Assembly: GCF_003265705.1 (NCBI RefSeq)
Contig: NW_020312775.1
Location: 2,826,800-2,890,799 of the forward strand
Length of the DNA stretch: 64,000 bases
Direction: 5' to 3'
From: Callorhinus ursinus
Taxonomy: Eukaryota; Chordata; Mammalia; Carnivora; Otariidae
Part shown: one piece after another, positions 34,551 through 45,204 of the stretch
Numbering within the stretch: position 1 is the first letter of the stretch
Layout of the letters: each line of letters opens with the position of its first letter
Notes under the pieces: model-generated
The model's database searches: none
Seen by the model: the letters and a program-made list of their open reading frames with translations, nothing else
Told to the model about the DNA's origin: nothing
Position numbers and translations under genes: made by a program

Positions 34551-34876
34551 TGTAGAACTGTTGAATCAGAGACCTGTACCTCTGAAACAAATAATACATT
34601 ATATGTTAAAAAGAAAAAAAGAAGATAGTAGGAAGGGAAAAATGAAGGGGGGGAATCAGAGGGGGAGATGAACCATGAGAGACTATGGACTCTGAGAAAC
34701 AAACTGAGAGTTCTAGAGGGGAGGGGGGTGGTGGGATGGGTTAGCCTGGTGATAGGTATTAAAGAGGGCATGTATTGAATGGGGGACTGGGTGTTATATG
34801 CAAACAATGAATCATGGAACACTACATCAAAACCTATGATGTATGGTGATTAACATAACATAAAATAAAATTTAAA
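34551..34876 (+). mobile_element. LINE-1 3' end with chimeric A+B terminus (second copy)
   Basis: 326-bp insertion with perfect 10-bp duplication AAATAAATTG at 34541-34550 and 34877-34886. Starts inside a type A terminus (GAACTGTTGAATCAGAGACC, GAAACAAATAATACATTATA), passes an A/G-rich stretch near 34605-34625, then a full type B 3' UTR (GATAGTAGGAAGGGAAAAAT, GGGTGTTATATGCAAACAAT) and an A-rich tail. Same order and junction as 10694-11070, but a different target and truncation point, so the two are independent insertions from related sources. Confidence 0.93.
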
Positions 34877-35284
34877 AAATAAATTGGGTTGGCTGTATTA
34901 ATATCAGAAAAAATAGATTTTGGAAAAAATATTGCCAAGGATAAAGTAAGATGTTACACAGTGATAAAGGGAGTTTGTTCATCAAGAAGACACAACAACC
35001 CAAATTACTTATACACACAAAATCAGAGATTAAGTACATAAAACAGAAGAGTGATAAAACTGAAAGGTAAAATAACTCAAAGATCATATATGAAGAATTA
35101 AAAACTCATCTCTTACTAATTAAAAGAAAAAGAAGACAAAATCAGTGAGGATATATAAGACACAAACAATGCTATCATTCAACTTGACCTAATTGACATT
35201 TACAGAACATTAAACAACATCAGATCACACATTCTTTACATATAATCATAAAACATTATTCAATGTAAACTATATTCTGGCTTA

Positions 35285-35468
35285 TAAAATAAATCTTTAA
35301 ATTTATTATTTAGAAATATAATTATGTGATATGATAGAGAGATTAGATAACACAATGGTGATAATCATACTGTAATGTGTAAATGTATCAAATCAAGAAG
35401 TTGTATACCTTAAACTTACACAATGTTATGTATCAATTCTAACTCAATAAAATTACATTTTAAAATAT
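35285..35468 (+). mobile_element. Ancient L1M 3' end fragment
   Basis: Phrases ATGATAGAGAGATTAGATAA, ATGGTGATAATCATACTGTA, CTTAAACTTACACAATGTTA and CTAACTCAATAAAATTACAT match the last part of a mammalian L1 3' UTR. It interrupts ORF2 of the surrounding L1M; exact boundaries are unclear. Confidence 0.7.
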
Positions 35469-36170
35469 TAAGTGAATTCATTCATATGTTCTCTAGCCAT
35501 AGAGGAATTAAACTAGATATCAATAACAACAAATATCTGGAAAATGTCCAAGTATTTAGAAGCTAAAAGTAAACAAACAAACAAAACATCTAAATAACCC
35601 ATGGGTAAAAGAGAGAGTCACAAGGGAAATTAGAAAATATTTTTAATTCAATGCGAATGAAAACACAACAAATCAAAATCTCTGGGATGCAAATTAAAAA
35701 GTATTTAGAAAGCAGTTTTTTATCACTGCCTATATTAAAAAGGAAGAAATGTCTAAAATCAATGATTTAAGCTTTCACTTTAAAAAACTAGAAAAAGAAG
35801 AGGAAAAGAAACAAAGTAAGCAGAAAGAAGGAAACAATAAAGATAACAGCAGAAATCAATGAAATTGAGAACAGAAAAACAATAACTCAATTCAGTTACT
35901 CTTTGAAAAGATTAATACAATTCATAAACTTTTATCCAGACTAATGAGGGAAAGAGAAAATATACAAATTACTGATACCACAAACAGAAGGAAAGTTACT
36001 ATAGTGTCTACTGATATTAAAAAAAAAATACAAATGGAATAACAATCATTTTATGTGCATTGATTCTACAATTTAGAATAGACCAATTCCTTGAAAGAAG
36101 CTACCAACAAAAGATTCAAAAAGAAATAGATAACCTGAAAATTTTTGCATCAATTTAAAAAATGTACATA

Positions 36171-36372
36171 GGGGGGCGCCTGGGTGGCTCATTCGGTTAA
36201 GCGACTGCCTTCGGCTCAGGTCATGATCCTGGAGTCCCGGGATCGAGTCCCACATCGGGCTCCCTGCTCAGCAGGGAGTCTGCTTCTCCCTCTGACCTTC
36301 CTCCCTCTCGTGCTCTCTAGCTCTCATTCTCTCTCTCTCAAATAAATAAATAAAATCTTTAAAAAAAAAAAA
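36171..36372 (+). mobile_element. CAN-SINE, first of a stacked pair
   Basis: Plus-strand young copy: head GGGGCGCCTGGGTGGCTCAT, GATCGAGTCCCACATCGGGC core, CT-rich middle, long A tail. Duplication AATGTACATA at 36161-36170 and 36373-36382. Confidence 0.97.
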
Positions 36373-36382
36373 AATGTACATA

Positions 36383-36589
36383 GGGGCACCTGGGTGGTTC
36401 AGTCATTAAGCTTCTGCCTTCGGCTCAGGTCATGATCCCAGGGTCCTGGGATTGAGCCCTGCATCAGACTCCCTGCTCAGCAGTGAGCCTGCTTCTCCCT
36501 CTCCCACTCCCCCTGCTTATGTTCTCTCTCATGCTGTGTCTCTCTCTGTCAAATAAATAAATAAAATCTTTAAAAATAAATAAATAAAT
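36383..36589 (+). mobile_element. CAN-SINE, second of a stacked pair
   Basis: Plus-strand copy starting GGGGCACCTGGGTGGTTCAG right after the middle duplication copy; tail of AAATAAATA repeats to 36589; third copy of AATGTACATA at 36590-36599. Its body differs from its neighbour (CTCCCACTCCCCCTGCTTAT type versus CTCCCTCTGACCTTCC type), so the pair is not a tandem duplication of one SINE. Confidence 0.97.
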
Positions 36590-36780
36590 AATGTACATAA
36601 AAGTTTTTCAATGAAAAAAGCCTCTATGTTCATATGTGTGTTAGTATTATAATTATTAAGACTATTTTTTAAGAGCAATTTTAGGTTCACAGCAAAATTT
36701 AGGGACTTCTTATATATTGCTTGCCTCCACACATGCATAGCCTCCTCCATTACCAAAATCCCCCACTAAAAGGGTACTTT

Positions 36781-36975
36781 TTTTTTTAAAGATTTTTATT
36801 TATTTATTTGACAGAGAGAGATAGTGAGAGCAGGAACACAAGCAGGGGGAGTGGGAGAGGGAGAAGCAGGCTTCCCGCGGAGCAGGGAGCCGGATGAGGG
36901 GCTCAATCCCAGGACTCTGGGATCATGACCTGAGCCGAAGGCAGACGCTTAAGGACGGAGCCACCCAGGCACCCC
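36781..36975 (-). mobile_element. CAN-SINE
   Basis: Full-length antisense copy with perfect 14-bp duplication TAAAAGGGTACTTT at 36767-36780 and 36976-36989. Confidence 0.97.
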
Positions 36976-37900
36976 TAAAAGGGTACTTTTGTTACAATTG
37001 ATGAACCTACAATGACACATCATAATCACCTGAAGTCCAGAGTTTACATTATAGTACATTTTTGGTGTTGTACATTCTGTGGGTTTGGACAAATGTGTAA
37101 TTACATATATCTATCATTACAGTATCATGCAGAGTATTTTTGCTTCCCCAAAAGCCCTCTGAGCTTTACTTATTATTCTTTCTCCCCACATCTTGCCTTG
37201 GCAACCACTAATCTTTTTATTGTCTCCATAGTTTTGCCTTTTACTGAATATCATATAGTTGGAATCATACAGTATGTGCCCTTCCAGATGGCTTCTTTCA
37301 TTTAGTAATATGTATTTTAGTTTTCCTCCATGTCTTTTCATGACTCATAGCTCATTTCTTTTTAGTGCTGAAAAATATTTCATTGTTATAGCCGGATGTA
37401 TCACAGTTCATTTATCCACTTATCTACTGAGGGACATCTTGGTTTATTGCAAATTTTGGCAATTATAAATTTAGCTGCTAAAAATATCTTTATGCAGGAT
37501 TTTGTGTTGACAAAATTTCAGCTTCTTTGGATAAATAGCAAGGAACGTGATTGCTAGATTATACAGTAAGAGTATGTTTACTTTTGTAAGAAACCACTAA
37601 ACCATCTTCCACAATGGCTGTACCATTTTGTATTTTCACCAGCAATTCATGAGAGTTTCTGTTGCTCCACATCCACATCAGCATTAGGTGTTGTCAGTGA
37701 TCTGGATTTTGGCCATTCTAATATGTATAGAATGGTATTCAATTATTGTTTTAATAAGCATTTCTCTGATGACATGATGTTGAGCATCTTTTCATATGCT
37801 TATTTGCTGTCTATATATCTTATTTAATAAGGTGTCTGTTAAGGGTTTTGACCCGTTTTTAATAAGGTTATTTTTTTATTGTTGAGTTTTAAGAATTCTT

Positions 37901-38096
37901 TGTTTTAAGATTTTATTTATTCATTTGAGGATGAGACACAGAGAGAGAGCACAAGCTAGGGCAAAGGGCAGAGGGAGCAGGAGAAGCAGGCTCTCAACTG
38001 AGCAGGGAGCCCAGACAGGGGGTTTGATCCCAGGACTCTGGGATCATGACCTGAGCTGAAAGCAGATGTTTAACCGACTAAGCCATCCAGGTGCCC
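37901..38096 (-). mobile_element. CAN-SINE
   Basis: Antisense copy, more diverged than most (CCATCCAGGTGCCC head). Perfect 18-bp duplication TGAGTTTTAAGAATTCTT at 37883-37900 and 38097-38114, the longest in the window. Confidence 0.97.
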
Positions 38097-38907
38097 TGAG
38101 TTTTAAGAATTCTTTATATATTTGGATAACTGTCCTTGATTAGATGTGTGTTTTGCAAATATTTTTCCCAGTCTGTGACTTGTCTTCTTAGTCTCTTGAC
38201 ATTGTCTTTAACAGAGCAGAAGTTTTAAATTTTAATGAAGTCCTGCTTGTCAGTTATTTCTTTCATGGATCATGTCTTTGGTGTTGTATCGAAAAGGGCA
38301 TCTCCACATCCAAGGGCATATGTTTTTTCCCTATGTTATCTTACATTTTATAGTTTTGTGTTTTTCTTTTAAGTCTGTGATCCATTTGTAGTTCTTTTTT
38401 GTGAAAGGTCTAAGTATCATGCCTGCATTCATTTTTTTTTCCCTGTGGATGTCCAGTGATTGTGGAACCATTTATTGAAAAGACTATCTTTGCTCTATTG
38501 TACTATCTTTTCTCTTTTGTCAAAGACCAATTGACTATATTTATTGGGGCTTAATTCTGGGCTCTCTATTCTGTTCCAGTGACCTATTTGTCTATATATT
38601 GTTTTACAAAATTATACTTGGCACACAATGTTACATTAGTTTCAGGTGTACAACATAGTCATTCAACAAGTTAATATGTTATGCTATGTTCATCACAAAT
38701 GTAGCTACCATCTGTCACCATACAATGCTATTACAATACCATTGACTATATTTCCTGTGCTGTACCTTTTATCCCCATGATTATTCATTACATAAATGGA
38801 AGCCTGTATATCCCGCTCCCCTTTACTCATTTTGCCCATCCCCTCATTCCCATATCTCTTCTGGCAACTATAAATTTGTTCTCTGTATTCATGGATCTGA
38901 TTCTGCT

Positions 38908-38932
38908 TTTTGTTTTGTTTTGTTTTGTTTTT
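38908..38932. repeat. (TTTTG)n microsatellite in L1 3' UTR
   Basis: About five TTTTG units, antisense, within the L1 3' UTR. Confidence 0.85.
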
Positions 38933-39082
38933 CTGCTCATTTGTTTGTTTTTAGATTCCACAGATAAGTGAAATCATATAGTATCTGTCTTTCTCTGACT
39001 TATTTCACTTAGCATACTACTCTCTAGGTCCATCCATGTTGTCATAAATGGTAGAATCTCATTTTTTAAGTACTATGCCATT

Positions 39083-39105
39083 ATAGATAGATGATAGATA
39101 GATGG

Positions 39106-39150
<45 letters not shown>

Positions 39151-39172
39151 GATAGAGGATAGATAGATGATA
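39083..39172. repeat. (GATA)n microsatellite inside L1 ORF2 tail
   Basis: About 90 bp of GATA units with a few GATG/GGTA interruptions, flanked by antisense L1 (ACTATGCCATTA left, GATATTCTAGCCATTCTGAC right). The left anchor is the same ORF2 codon stretch that carries microsatellites at 6485, 43390 and 58632; some ORF2 sequence beyond it has been lost. Confidence 0.95.
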
Positions 39173-40183
39173 TTCTAGCCATTCTGACAAGTGTAAGATG
39201 GTATTTCATTGTGGTTTTGATTTGCATTTCCCTGATGATTAGTGATGTTAAGCATATTTTCTTGTGTTTGATGACCATCTGTATGTCTTCTTTGGAAAAA
39301 TGTCTATTTAGGTCTTGTGGCTATTTTTTAATTGGATTATTGATTTATTTTGGTGTTGAGTTGTGTATGTTCTTTATGTATTTTGAATATTAATCCCTTA
39401 TCAGATATACGATTTGCAAATATCTTCTCCCATTCACCACATTGCCTTTTTGTTTTATTGATGGATTCCTTTCTTTGCAAAATCTTTTTATATTGTTGTA
39501 GTCTCAATAGTTCATTTTGACTTTTGTTTCCCTTGCCTGAGGAGACATATCCATAAATATATTGCTAAGGCCAATGTCCAAAAGATTACTGTCTTTTTTT
39601 TAGCAGTTTTATGGAATCAGATCTCACATTTAGGTTCCTAATTCATTTTTAGTTTATTTTTATGCATGGTGTAAGAATGTGATCCAGTTTTATTCTTTTG
39701 TATGTAGCTGTCCAATTTTCCCAGCACAATTTATTGAACAGACTGTCTATTCTCCATTGTTTATTCTTGCCTCCTTTGTCATAGATTAATTTACCATTTA
39801 AGTATGGGTTTATTTTTAGACTCTTTATTCTGTTCCATTGATTTATGTGTCTATTTTAGTGACAGTAATACTGTTTTGATTACTATAGCTTTGAAATCTG
39901 GGATTATGATATTTCCAGCTTTGTTCTTTCTGAAGATTGCTTTGACTATTTGGAGTCTTATTTGGTTCTGTACAAATTTTAGGATACTTTCTTCTAGTTC
40001 CCAGAGAAATATTATTGGGGTTTTGATAGGAATTGCATTGAATTTGTAGAGTGCTTTGGATAGTATGGATATTTTGACAATATTAATTCTTCTTACCTAT
40101 GAGCATGGACTATCTTTCCATTTGTTTGTGTCATCTTCAACCTATTTCATCTATGTCTTATAGTTTTCAAAATATAGGTCTTT

Positions 40184-40382
40184 TGGGGTGCTTGGCTGGC
40201 TCAGTTAGTTAAGTGTCTGCATTCAGCTCAGGTCAGGATCCTAGGGTTCTGGGATCAAGTTCTGAATTGGGTTCTTTGCTCAGTGGGGAGCCCGATTCTT
40301 CTTCTGCCTGCCACTCCTCCTGCTCTCTCTTTCTCTCTCTGACAAATCAATAAAATATAAATCAATAAAATCTTTAAAAAAT
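40184..40382 (+). mobile_element. CAN-SINE inserted in L1
   Basis: Plus-strand copy, diverged head GGGGTGCTTGGCTGGCTCAG, tail with AATAAAAT units. Duplication ATATAGGTCTTT at 40172-40183 and 40383-40394. Confidence 0.95.
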
Positions 40383-40558
40383 ATATAGGTCTTTCACCTC
40401 ATGGTTAAATTTATTCTTATGCATTTTATTATTTTTGGTATAATTGTAAATAGGATTGTTTTCTTAATTTCTCTTTTTGCTAATTCTTTATTAGTGTAAT
40501 GAAATGCAATGGATTTCTGTATATTAATTTTGTATCCTTCAATGTTACTGAATTAATC

Positions 40559-40740
40559 TTGTTAATATCACACTATCCTGACTACTATATCATTTTAAAA
40601 TTTTTTTATTATTATGTTCAGTTAGCCAGCATATAGTACGTCATAAGTTTTTGTTGTAGTGTTCAACAATTACTATATCTTTATAGTAATTCTTGAAGTC
40701 TGGTAGTGTCAGCCCTCCAACTTTATTTTTCTCTGATATT
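40559..40740 (-). mobile_element. Continuation of the 36655 L1M, split by a 79-bp L1 scrap
   Basis: Antisense L1M ORF2 resumes (ATATCACACTATCCTGACTA, then after the scrap AGTAATTCTTGAAGTCTGGT and CAGCCCTCCAACTTTATTTT). It shows that the L1 at 38604-40557 is nested. Confidence 0.75.
40592..40670 (-). mobile_element. LINE-1 3' scrap, 79 bp
   Basis: Only the antisense end of an L1 3' UTR and its T-rich tail (TTTTTTTATTATTATGTTCA, GTTAGCCAGCATATAGTACG). Duplication TACTATATC at 40583-40591 and 40671-40679. One of the shortest L1 insertions here. Confidence 0.88.
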
Positions 40741-41643
40741 ATGTTAGATATTATAGGTAATGCTGGCCTTGTAGAATGACTTAGGGAGTTTTCCTTCCTT
40801 TTCTATTTTTTGGAATCGTTTGAGAAGAACAGGTATTAACTTTTTTTAAAGGCTTGGTAGAATTTGCCTATGTAGCCATCTGGCCTGGACTTTTGTTTGT
40901 TGGGAGATTTTTGATTACTGACTTGATGTCTTTGCTCATTACTTGTCTGTTCAAGTTTTCTATTTCTTCCTGTTTCAGTTTTGGTAGTTTTGTATTTCTG
41001 GAAATGTATCCATTTCTTTTAGGCTTTCCAATTTGTTGGTATATATTATAATATTCTCTTATAATTGTGCATAATTCTGTGGTGCTGGTTGTTAGTTCTC
41101 TTCTATCATTTGTGATTTTATTTATTTGGACCCTTTATATTTTCTTTTTGATGAGTCTGGCTGGAGGTTTATCAATTTTATTAATGCTTTCAAAGAACCA
41201 GCTCCTGGTTTCATGGTTCTATTGTTTTATCAGTTTGTAGATAATTTATTTCTTCTCTAATCTTTATTATTTCCCTTCTGCTGACTTTTAGACTCCATTT
41301 GTTGTTGTTATTGTTTTCTAGCTCCTTTAGGTTTAAGGTTAGATTGTTTATTTGATACTTTTCTTGCTTCTTGAGACAGGGCTGTATCGCTCTATACTTC
41401 ATTCTTAGGACCACTTTCACTGCATCCCAAAGGTTTTGGACCATCATATTTTCATTTTCATTTGTTTCCATTTTTTTTTATTTCTTCTCTGATTTCCTGG
41501 TTGACTCATTCATTGTAACACATTGTTTAACCTCCATATATTTGTGAACTTTCTAATTTTTTTCTTGTGGTTGACTTCTATTTTCATACCATTTTGATCA
41601 GAAAATAAAACCCATAAAACACTAATAAGAGGAATTGAATATG

Positions 41644-41836
41644 GGGGTGCCTGGGTGCCAGAGTTAGTTAAGCATCCAACTCTTGAATTCAGCTCAGGTC
41701 ATGATCTCATGGCCATGAGATCAAGCCCTACATCAGGCTCTATGCTCAGCCAGAATCTGCTTAAGACTCTCTCACCCCTCCTCCTTGTGCTCTCATTCCC
41801 TCTCTCTCTAAAATAAATAAATAAATCTTTTAAAAA
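41644..41836 (+). mobile_element. CAN-SINE inserted in L1
   Basis: Plus-strand copy: GGGTGCCTGGGTGCCAGAGT head, CATGATCTCATGGCCATGAG core, TAAATAAATAAATC tail. Duplication ATTGAATATG / ATTAAATATG at 41634-41643 and 41837-41846. Confidence 0.93.
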
Positions 41837-42061
41837 ATTAAATATGACACAAAGAAATGGAAATACATCCCATGCTCATGGATTGGAGGAGCAAATATTA
41901 TTAAAATGTTTATACTACCCAAAACAATCTACACATTCAATGCAATCCCTATCAAAATACCAATATTTTTCAGAGAGCTAAAACAAACAATCCTAAAATT
42001 TGTATGGAAGCACAAAGAAATCGAATCATCAAAGCAATCTTGAAAAAGAAAAAAAGAGAGA

Positions 42062-42290
42062 AAAGCCAAAAATAGACTGTTAACTATAGAGAACAAACTC
42101 ATGATTACCAGAGGGGAAGTGGGTGGAATGATGAGTTAAGTAGGTGATGGGGATTAAGGAATGAACTTGTTGTGATTAGTGCTGTGTGTTGTATGTAAGT
42201 GTTGATCTAAATTGTATACCTGAAACTAATATTACACTGTATGTTAATTAACTGGAATTTAAATAAAAACTAAAAAAAAGAAAAAGAAAA
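42062..42290 (+). mobile_element. LINE-1 3' UTR scrap nested in L1
   Basis: Sense L1 3' UTR only (GACTGTTAACTATAGAGAAC, GTATACCTGAAACTAATATT, GGAATTTAAATAAAAACT) with an A/G-rich tail. The host ORF2 reads AATCTTGAAAAAGAAAAA to its left and CTAGAGGCATCATAGTTCTA to its right, so this block is an insertion into the GGIT region of ORF2. The duplication lies in A/G-rich sequence and cannot be set exactly. Confidence 0.85.
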
Positions 42291-43388
42291 GAAAAACTAG
42301 AGGCATCATAGTTCTAGACTTCAAGTTTTATTACAAACCTGTGGTCATCAAAACAGTGTGGTACTGGCACAGAAATAGGCACATATCAACAGAACAGAAT
42401 AGAAAACCCAGAAATGGACCCTCAGCTGTATGGTGAATTAATCTTTGACAGATCATGAAAGAATATCCAAAGGAAAAAAGACAGTCTCTGCAACAAATGG
42501 TGTTGGGAAAACTGGACAGCAATATGCAAAAGGATGAAACTGGACCACTTTCTTACCATACACAAAAACAAATTCAAAATGGATTAAAGTCCTAAATGTG
42601 AGACCTGAAACCACAAAAATCCAAGAGGAGAGCACAGGCAGTAACCTCTTTGAACATCAGCCATAGGTACTTCTTACTAGATGTGTCTCCAGAGGCAAGG
42701 GAAACAAACGCAAAAATAAACTATTGGGACTTCATCAAAATAAAAAGATTCTGCATAGCAAAAGAAACAACAAAACTAAAAGGTACCTGTGGAATGGGAG
42801 AAGATATTTACAAATGACTTATCCAATAAAGGGATTTATTCAAACTATATTAAGAACTTATACAACTCAACACCCAAAAGTGAATAATCCAATTAAAATA
42901 GGCAGAAGTCATGAATAAACATTTTCCCAAAGAAGACATCCAGATGGCCAAGAGACAAAGGAAAAGATGCTCAACAACCCTCATCATCAGGAAAATGCAA
43001 ATCAAAACTACAATGAGATATCACCTCATACATGTCAGAATGGCTAAAATCAACAACACAAAAAACAACAGGTATTGGTGAGAACGTGGAGAAAGGGGAA
43101 ACCTCTTGCATTGTTGGTGGAAATGCAAACTGGTGCAGCCACTCTAGAAAACAGTATGGAGTTTCCTCAAAAATTTCAAAATAGAACTGCCCTATGATCC
43201 ACCAATTATACTAGTTAGTATTTACCCAAAGAATACAAAAATACTAATTCAAAGGGATATGTGCATCCTGATGTTTACAGCAGCATTATTTACAATAGCC
43301 AAATTATAGAAAGATCCCAAGTGTCCACTGACTTGTGAATGGATAAAGAAGATATTATATAGATACAGAGATATAGGTAGATATATAG

Positions 43389-43389
<1 letters not shown>

Positions 43390-43432
<43 letters not shown>
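43390..43432. repeat. (CA)n microsatellite inside L1 ORF2 tail
   Basis: About 21 AC units preceded by GATA/TAGA-like sequence (43340-43390), immediately before ACTATGGAATACTACTCAGC. Same homologous site as the repeats at 6485, 39083 and 58632. Confidence 0.97.
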
Positions 43433-43434
<2 letters not shown>

Positions 43435-43880
43435 TGGAATACTACTCAGCCATAAAAAATAATAAAATCTTGCCATTTGCAATGACGAAAATAGAGCTAG
43501 AAATTATTATGCTAAGCAAAATAAGGCAGTCAGAGAAAAGCGAATACCCTATGATTTCATTCATATGTAGAATTTAAGAAACAAAACAAATGAGCAAAAA
43601 AAGAAAAAAAGAGAGAGAGAAAGAGGCAAACCAAGAAATAGACTCTTAACTATAGAGAAAAGCTGATGGTAACCAGATATGGGTGGGGGTGGATTACAAA
43701 GGTGACTGGGATTAGGGAGTGCATTTGTTGTGATGTGCACCCAGTACTGCATGGAAATCTTGAAACACTGTATTGTACACCTGAAACTAATATCACACTA
43801 CATGTTAACTAAGCAGAATTTAAATAAAAATTTAAGACAATTCAAATTAGAAAGAAAGAAAGAAAGAAATAATATTCTGT

Positions 43881-45200
43881 ATTCTTATATAACATGATCA
43901 TCTAAATAGAAAATCCTAAAGAGTCTGTTCAAAGGCCAGGAGATCTACTAAATTAGTTCAGAAAACTTACAAGATAAAAGGCCTATATTTAAAAATCATT
44001 TGTATTTCTCAAAACTAGCAATGAAAAAATAGAAATTAAACTTTAAAATATATTGTCCTTTGAATTACATTGATGTAAAGTTTTGAAAATGTGTGCAGTA
44101 ACTGTATGTTGAATAACACAAAGCACTGAGGAGAAAGTCAGTGATGACCTAACTATATGGAGAGATAAACTATATGTTGTGCTTACGGTTTGGAAGACTC
44201 AATATTGTTAATATGTCTTTTATTCCCCAACTGATGTATAAATTCATATACATATACATAAAGGCAATTTATAGAAATAAATAAGCTGTTTGACTTATTT
44301 CGCTCAGCATAAAAATATAAATAAATAAGCTGTTTATAAAATATTTATGGAAAAACAAAGTATCTAAAATATCTAAAACAATTAGTAAAGAAGAGCAAAA
44401 TTGGAAGCACACTATTCAATACAGTGTTGTATTGGTCAACTGAGTCTCAACAAAGATGCAAAGACAATTAAATGATGAAACATACTCTCTCAACAATGGT
44501 GCTTTAATAATTGGAAGTTCATGTGCAAAAAATAATGACCTCAATCCATACCTTGCATCATATACCAAAATGACATAGAATTAAATGTAAAATCAAAAAC
44601 CATTAAACTTCTAAAATAAAATGTAAGAGAATGCACTTATAAATTTACAGGGGTCAACAATTTCCTAGATACAAAACAATGTAAAATTGCTCAAATAAAA
44701 TAAAAGTGAAAAATTGAACTCCTCAGAATTTAAAAGTTTGTTCTTCAAAAGATACTGCTACCAATCCAAATGTTCATCAACAAATGACTGACTAAATTAC
44801 AGTATATCCATACAATGAAATAAAACTAATAAAAAGAATGAACAATTGATGCACAAGATACCATGGACAAAGCTCAAATAATTATCTGAATCAAAGTAGC
44901 CACACAATTAAAAAGTAAATATTGTATGATTCTACTTTATAACATTTTAAAACTCATGAATTATTCAAGAGTGACAGAAAGTAGATCACTGGTTGTCTGA
45001 GAATGAGGAGCATGGAGGGATGGAGGAGGTAATTACAAAGGAGCATGAATAAATTTTGGGGGTGATGGATATGTTCACCATCTTAAATATGATAATGATT
45101 TCATGCATGTATGTATATGTCAAAATTTATAAAGTTGTATACTTTAAATATGTGCAGTTTAGCAGATATACATTATATGTCAATAAGCTGCAAAATGCAA
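43881..45200 (+). mobile_element. Ancient L1M 3' half
   Basis: Plus-strand old L1: GATCATCTAAATAGAAAATC, CATTTGTATTTCTCAAAACT, AAGACTCAATATTGTTAATA, ending in a 3' UTR (AATTTTGGGGGTGATGGATA, TATGTCAATAAGCTGCAAAA). A 27-nt insertion sits at 44292-44318. No open frame. Confidence 0.75.
44275..44335. repeat. 17-bp direct repeats around a 27-nt L1 fragment
   Basis: AAATAAATAAGCTGTTT occurs at 44275-44291 and 44319-44335, exactly identical. Between them, GACTTATTTCGCTCAGCATA (44292-44311) and seven more bases match the antisense of an internal L1 3' UTR phrase found elsewhere in this window. Confidence 0.85.
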
Positions 45201-45204
45201 AGAA

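Larger units (their letters stand above)
32380..36170 (+). mobile_element. Ancient L1M, long copy with nested insertions
   Basis: Diverged plus-strand L1M. ORF1 region about 32580-33470 (TGAGTAATTTCAGCAAAGAC, GATGGGTTCATCACTAGATT, CAGTAACTTTGTACCCAGTA). ORF2 start region about 33690-34040, then endonuclease and linker to about 36170 (AATAACCCATGGGTAAAAGA, GTCACAAGGGAAATTAGAAA, AATCTCTGGGATGCAAATTA). Nested in it: SINEs 34038-34250 and 34261-34458, a chimeric L1 3' end 34551-34876, and a small L1M 3' end 35285-35468. No frame survives. Confidence 0.8.
36655..38603 (-). mobile_element. Ancient L1M 3' half, antisense
   Basis: Antisense L1M 3' UTR and ORF2: TTAGGTTCACAGCAAAATTT, ATCTTCCACAATGGCTGTAC, TTGCAAATATTTTTCCCAGT and TTCTGGGCTCTCTATTCTGT. 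Interrupted by SINEs at 36781-36975 and 37901-38096. The reading resumes at about 40559-40740 after a later L1 insertion. Confidence 0.85.
38604..40557 (-). mobile_element. LINE-1 3' half, antisense, inside L1M
   Basis: Antisense 3' UTR (GTTACATTAGTTTCAGGTGT) through the ORF2 C-terminus and back to the reverse transcriptase (CAATGTTACTGAATTA), 5'-truncated. On its right the host L1M resumes (TATCACACTATCCTGACTAC), which identifies this as one insertion. It carries a GATA microsatellite and a SINE. Confidence 0.85.
40745..43871 (+). mobile_element. LINE-1 with probable 5' inversion
   Basis: Left block 40745-41600 is antisense ORF2 (reverse transcriptase back to the endonuclease-RT linker). 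Right block 41604-43871 is sense ORF2 C-terminal half plus 3' UTR and a GAAA-rich tail. They meet head to head near 41602, and the left block has no poly(A) of its own, which fits one L1 whose 5' part was inverted at insertion, with some ORF2 lost at the junction. Tentative duplication ATATTATGT / ATATTCTGT at 40736-40744 and 43872-43880. Two independent L1s cannot be excluded. Nested in it: a SINE (41644-41836), an L1 3' end (42062-42290) and a CA repeat. Confidence 0.7.

Noticed and set aside
34433..34822. 129-residue antisense frame
   Set aside because: Antisense of the inserted L1 3' UTR; the same residues appear at 25442-25681, so it is repeat-derived and not a gene.
39083..39172. CRISPR-like array or satellite
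   Set aside because: Simple GATA microsatellite with no unique spacers, inside an L1 of a mammalian genome.
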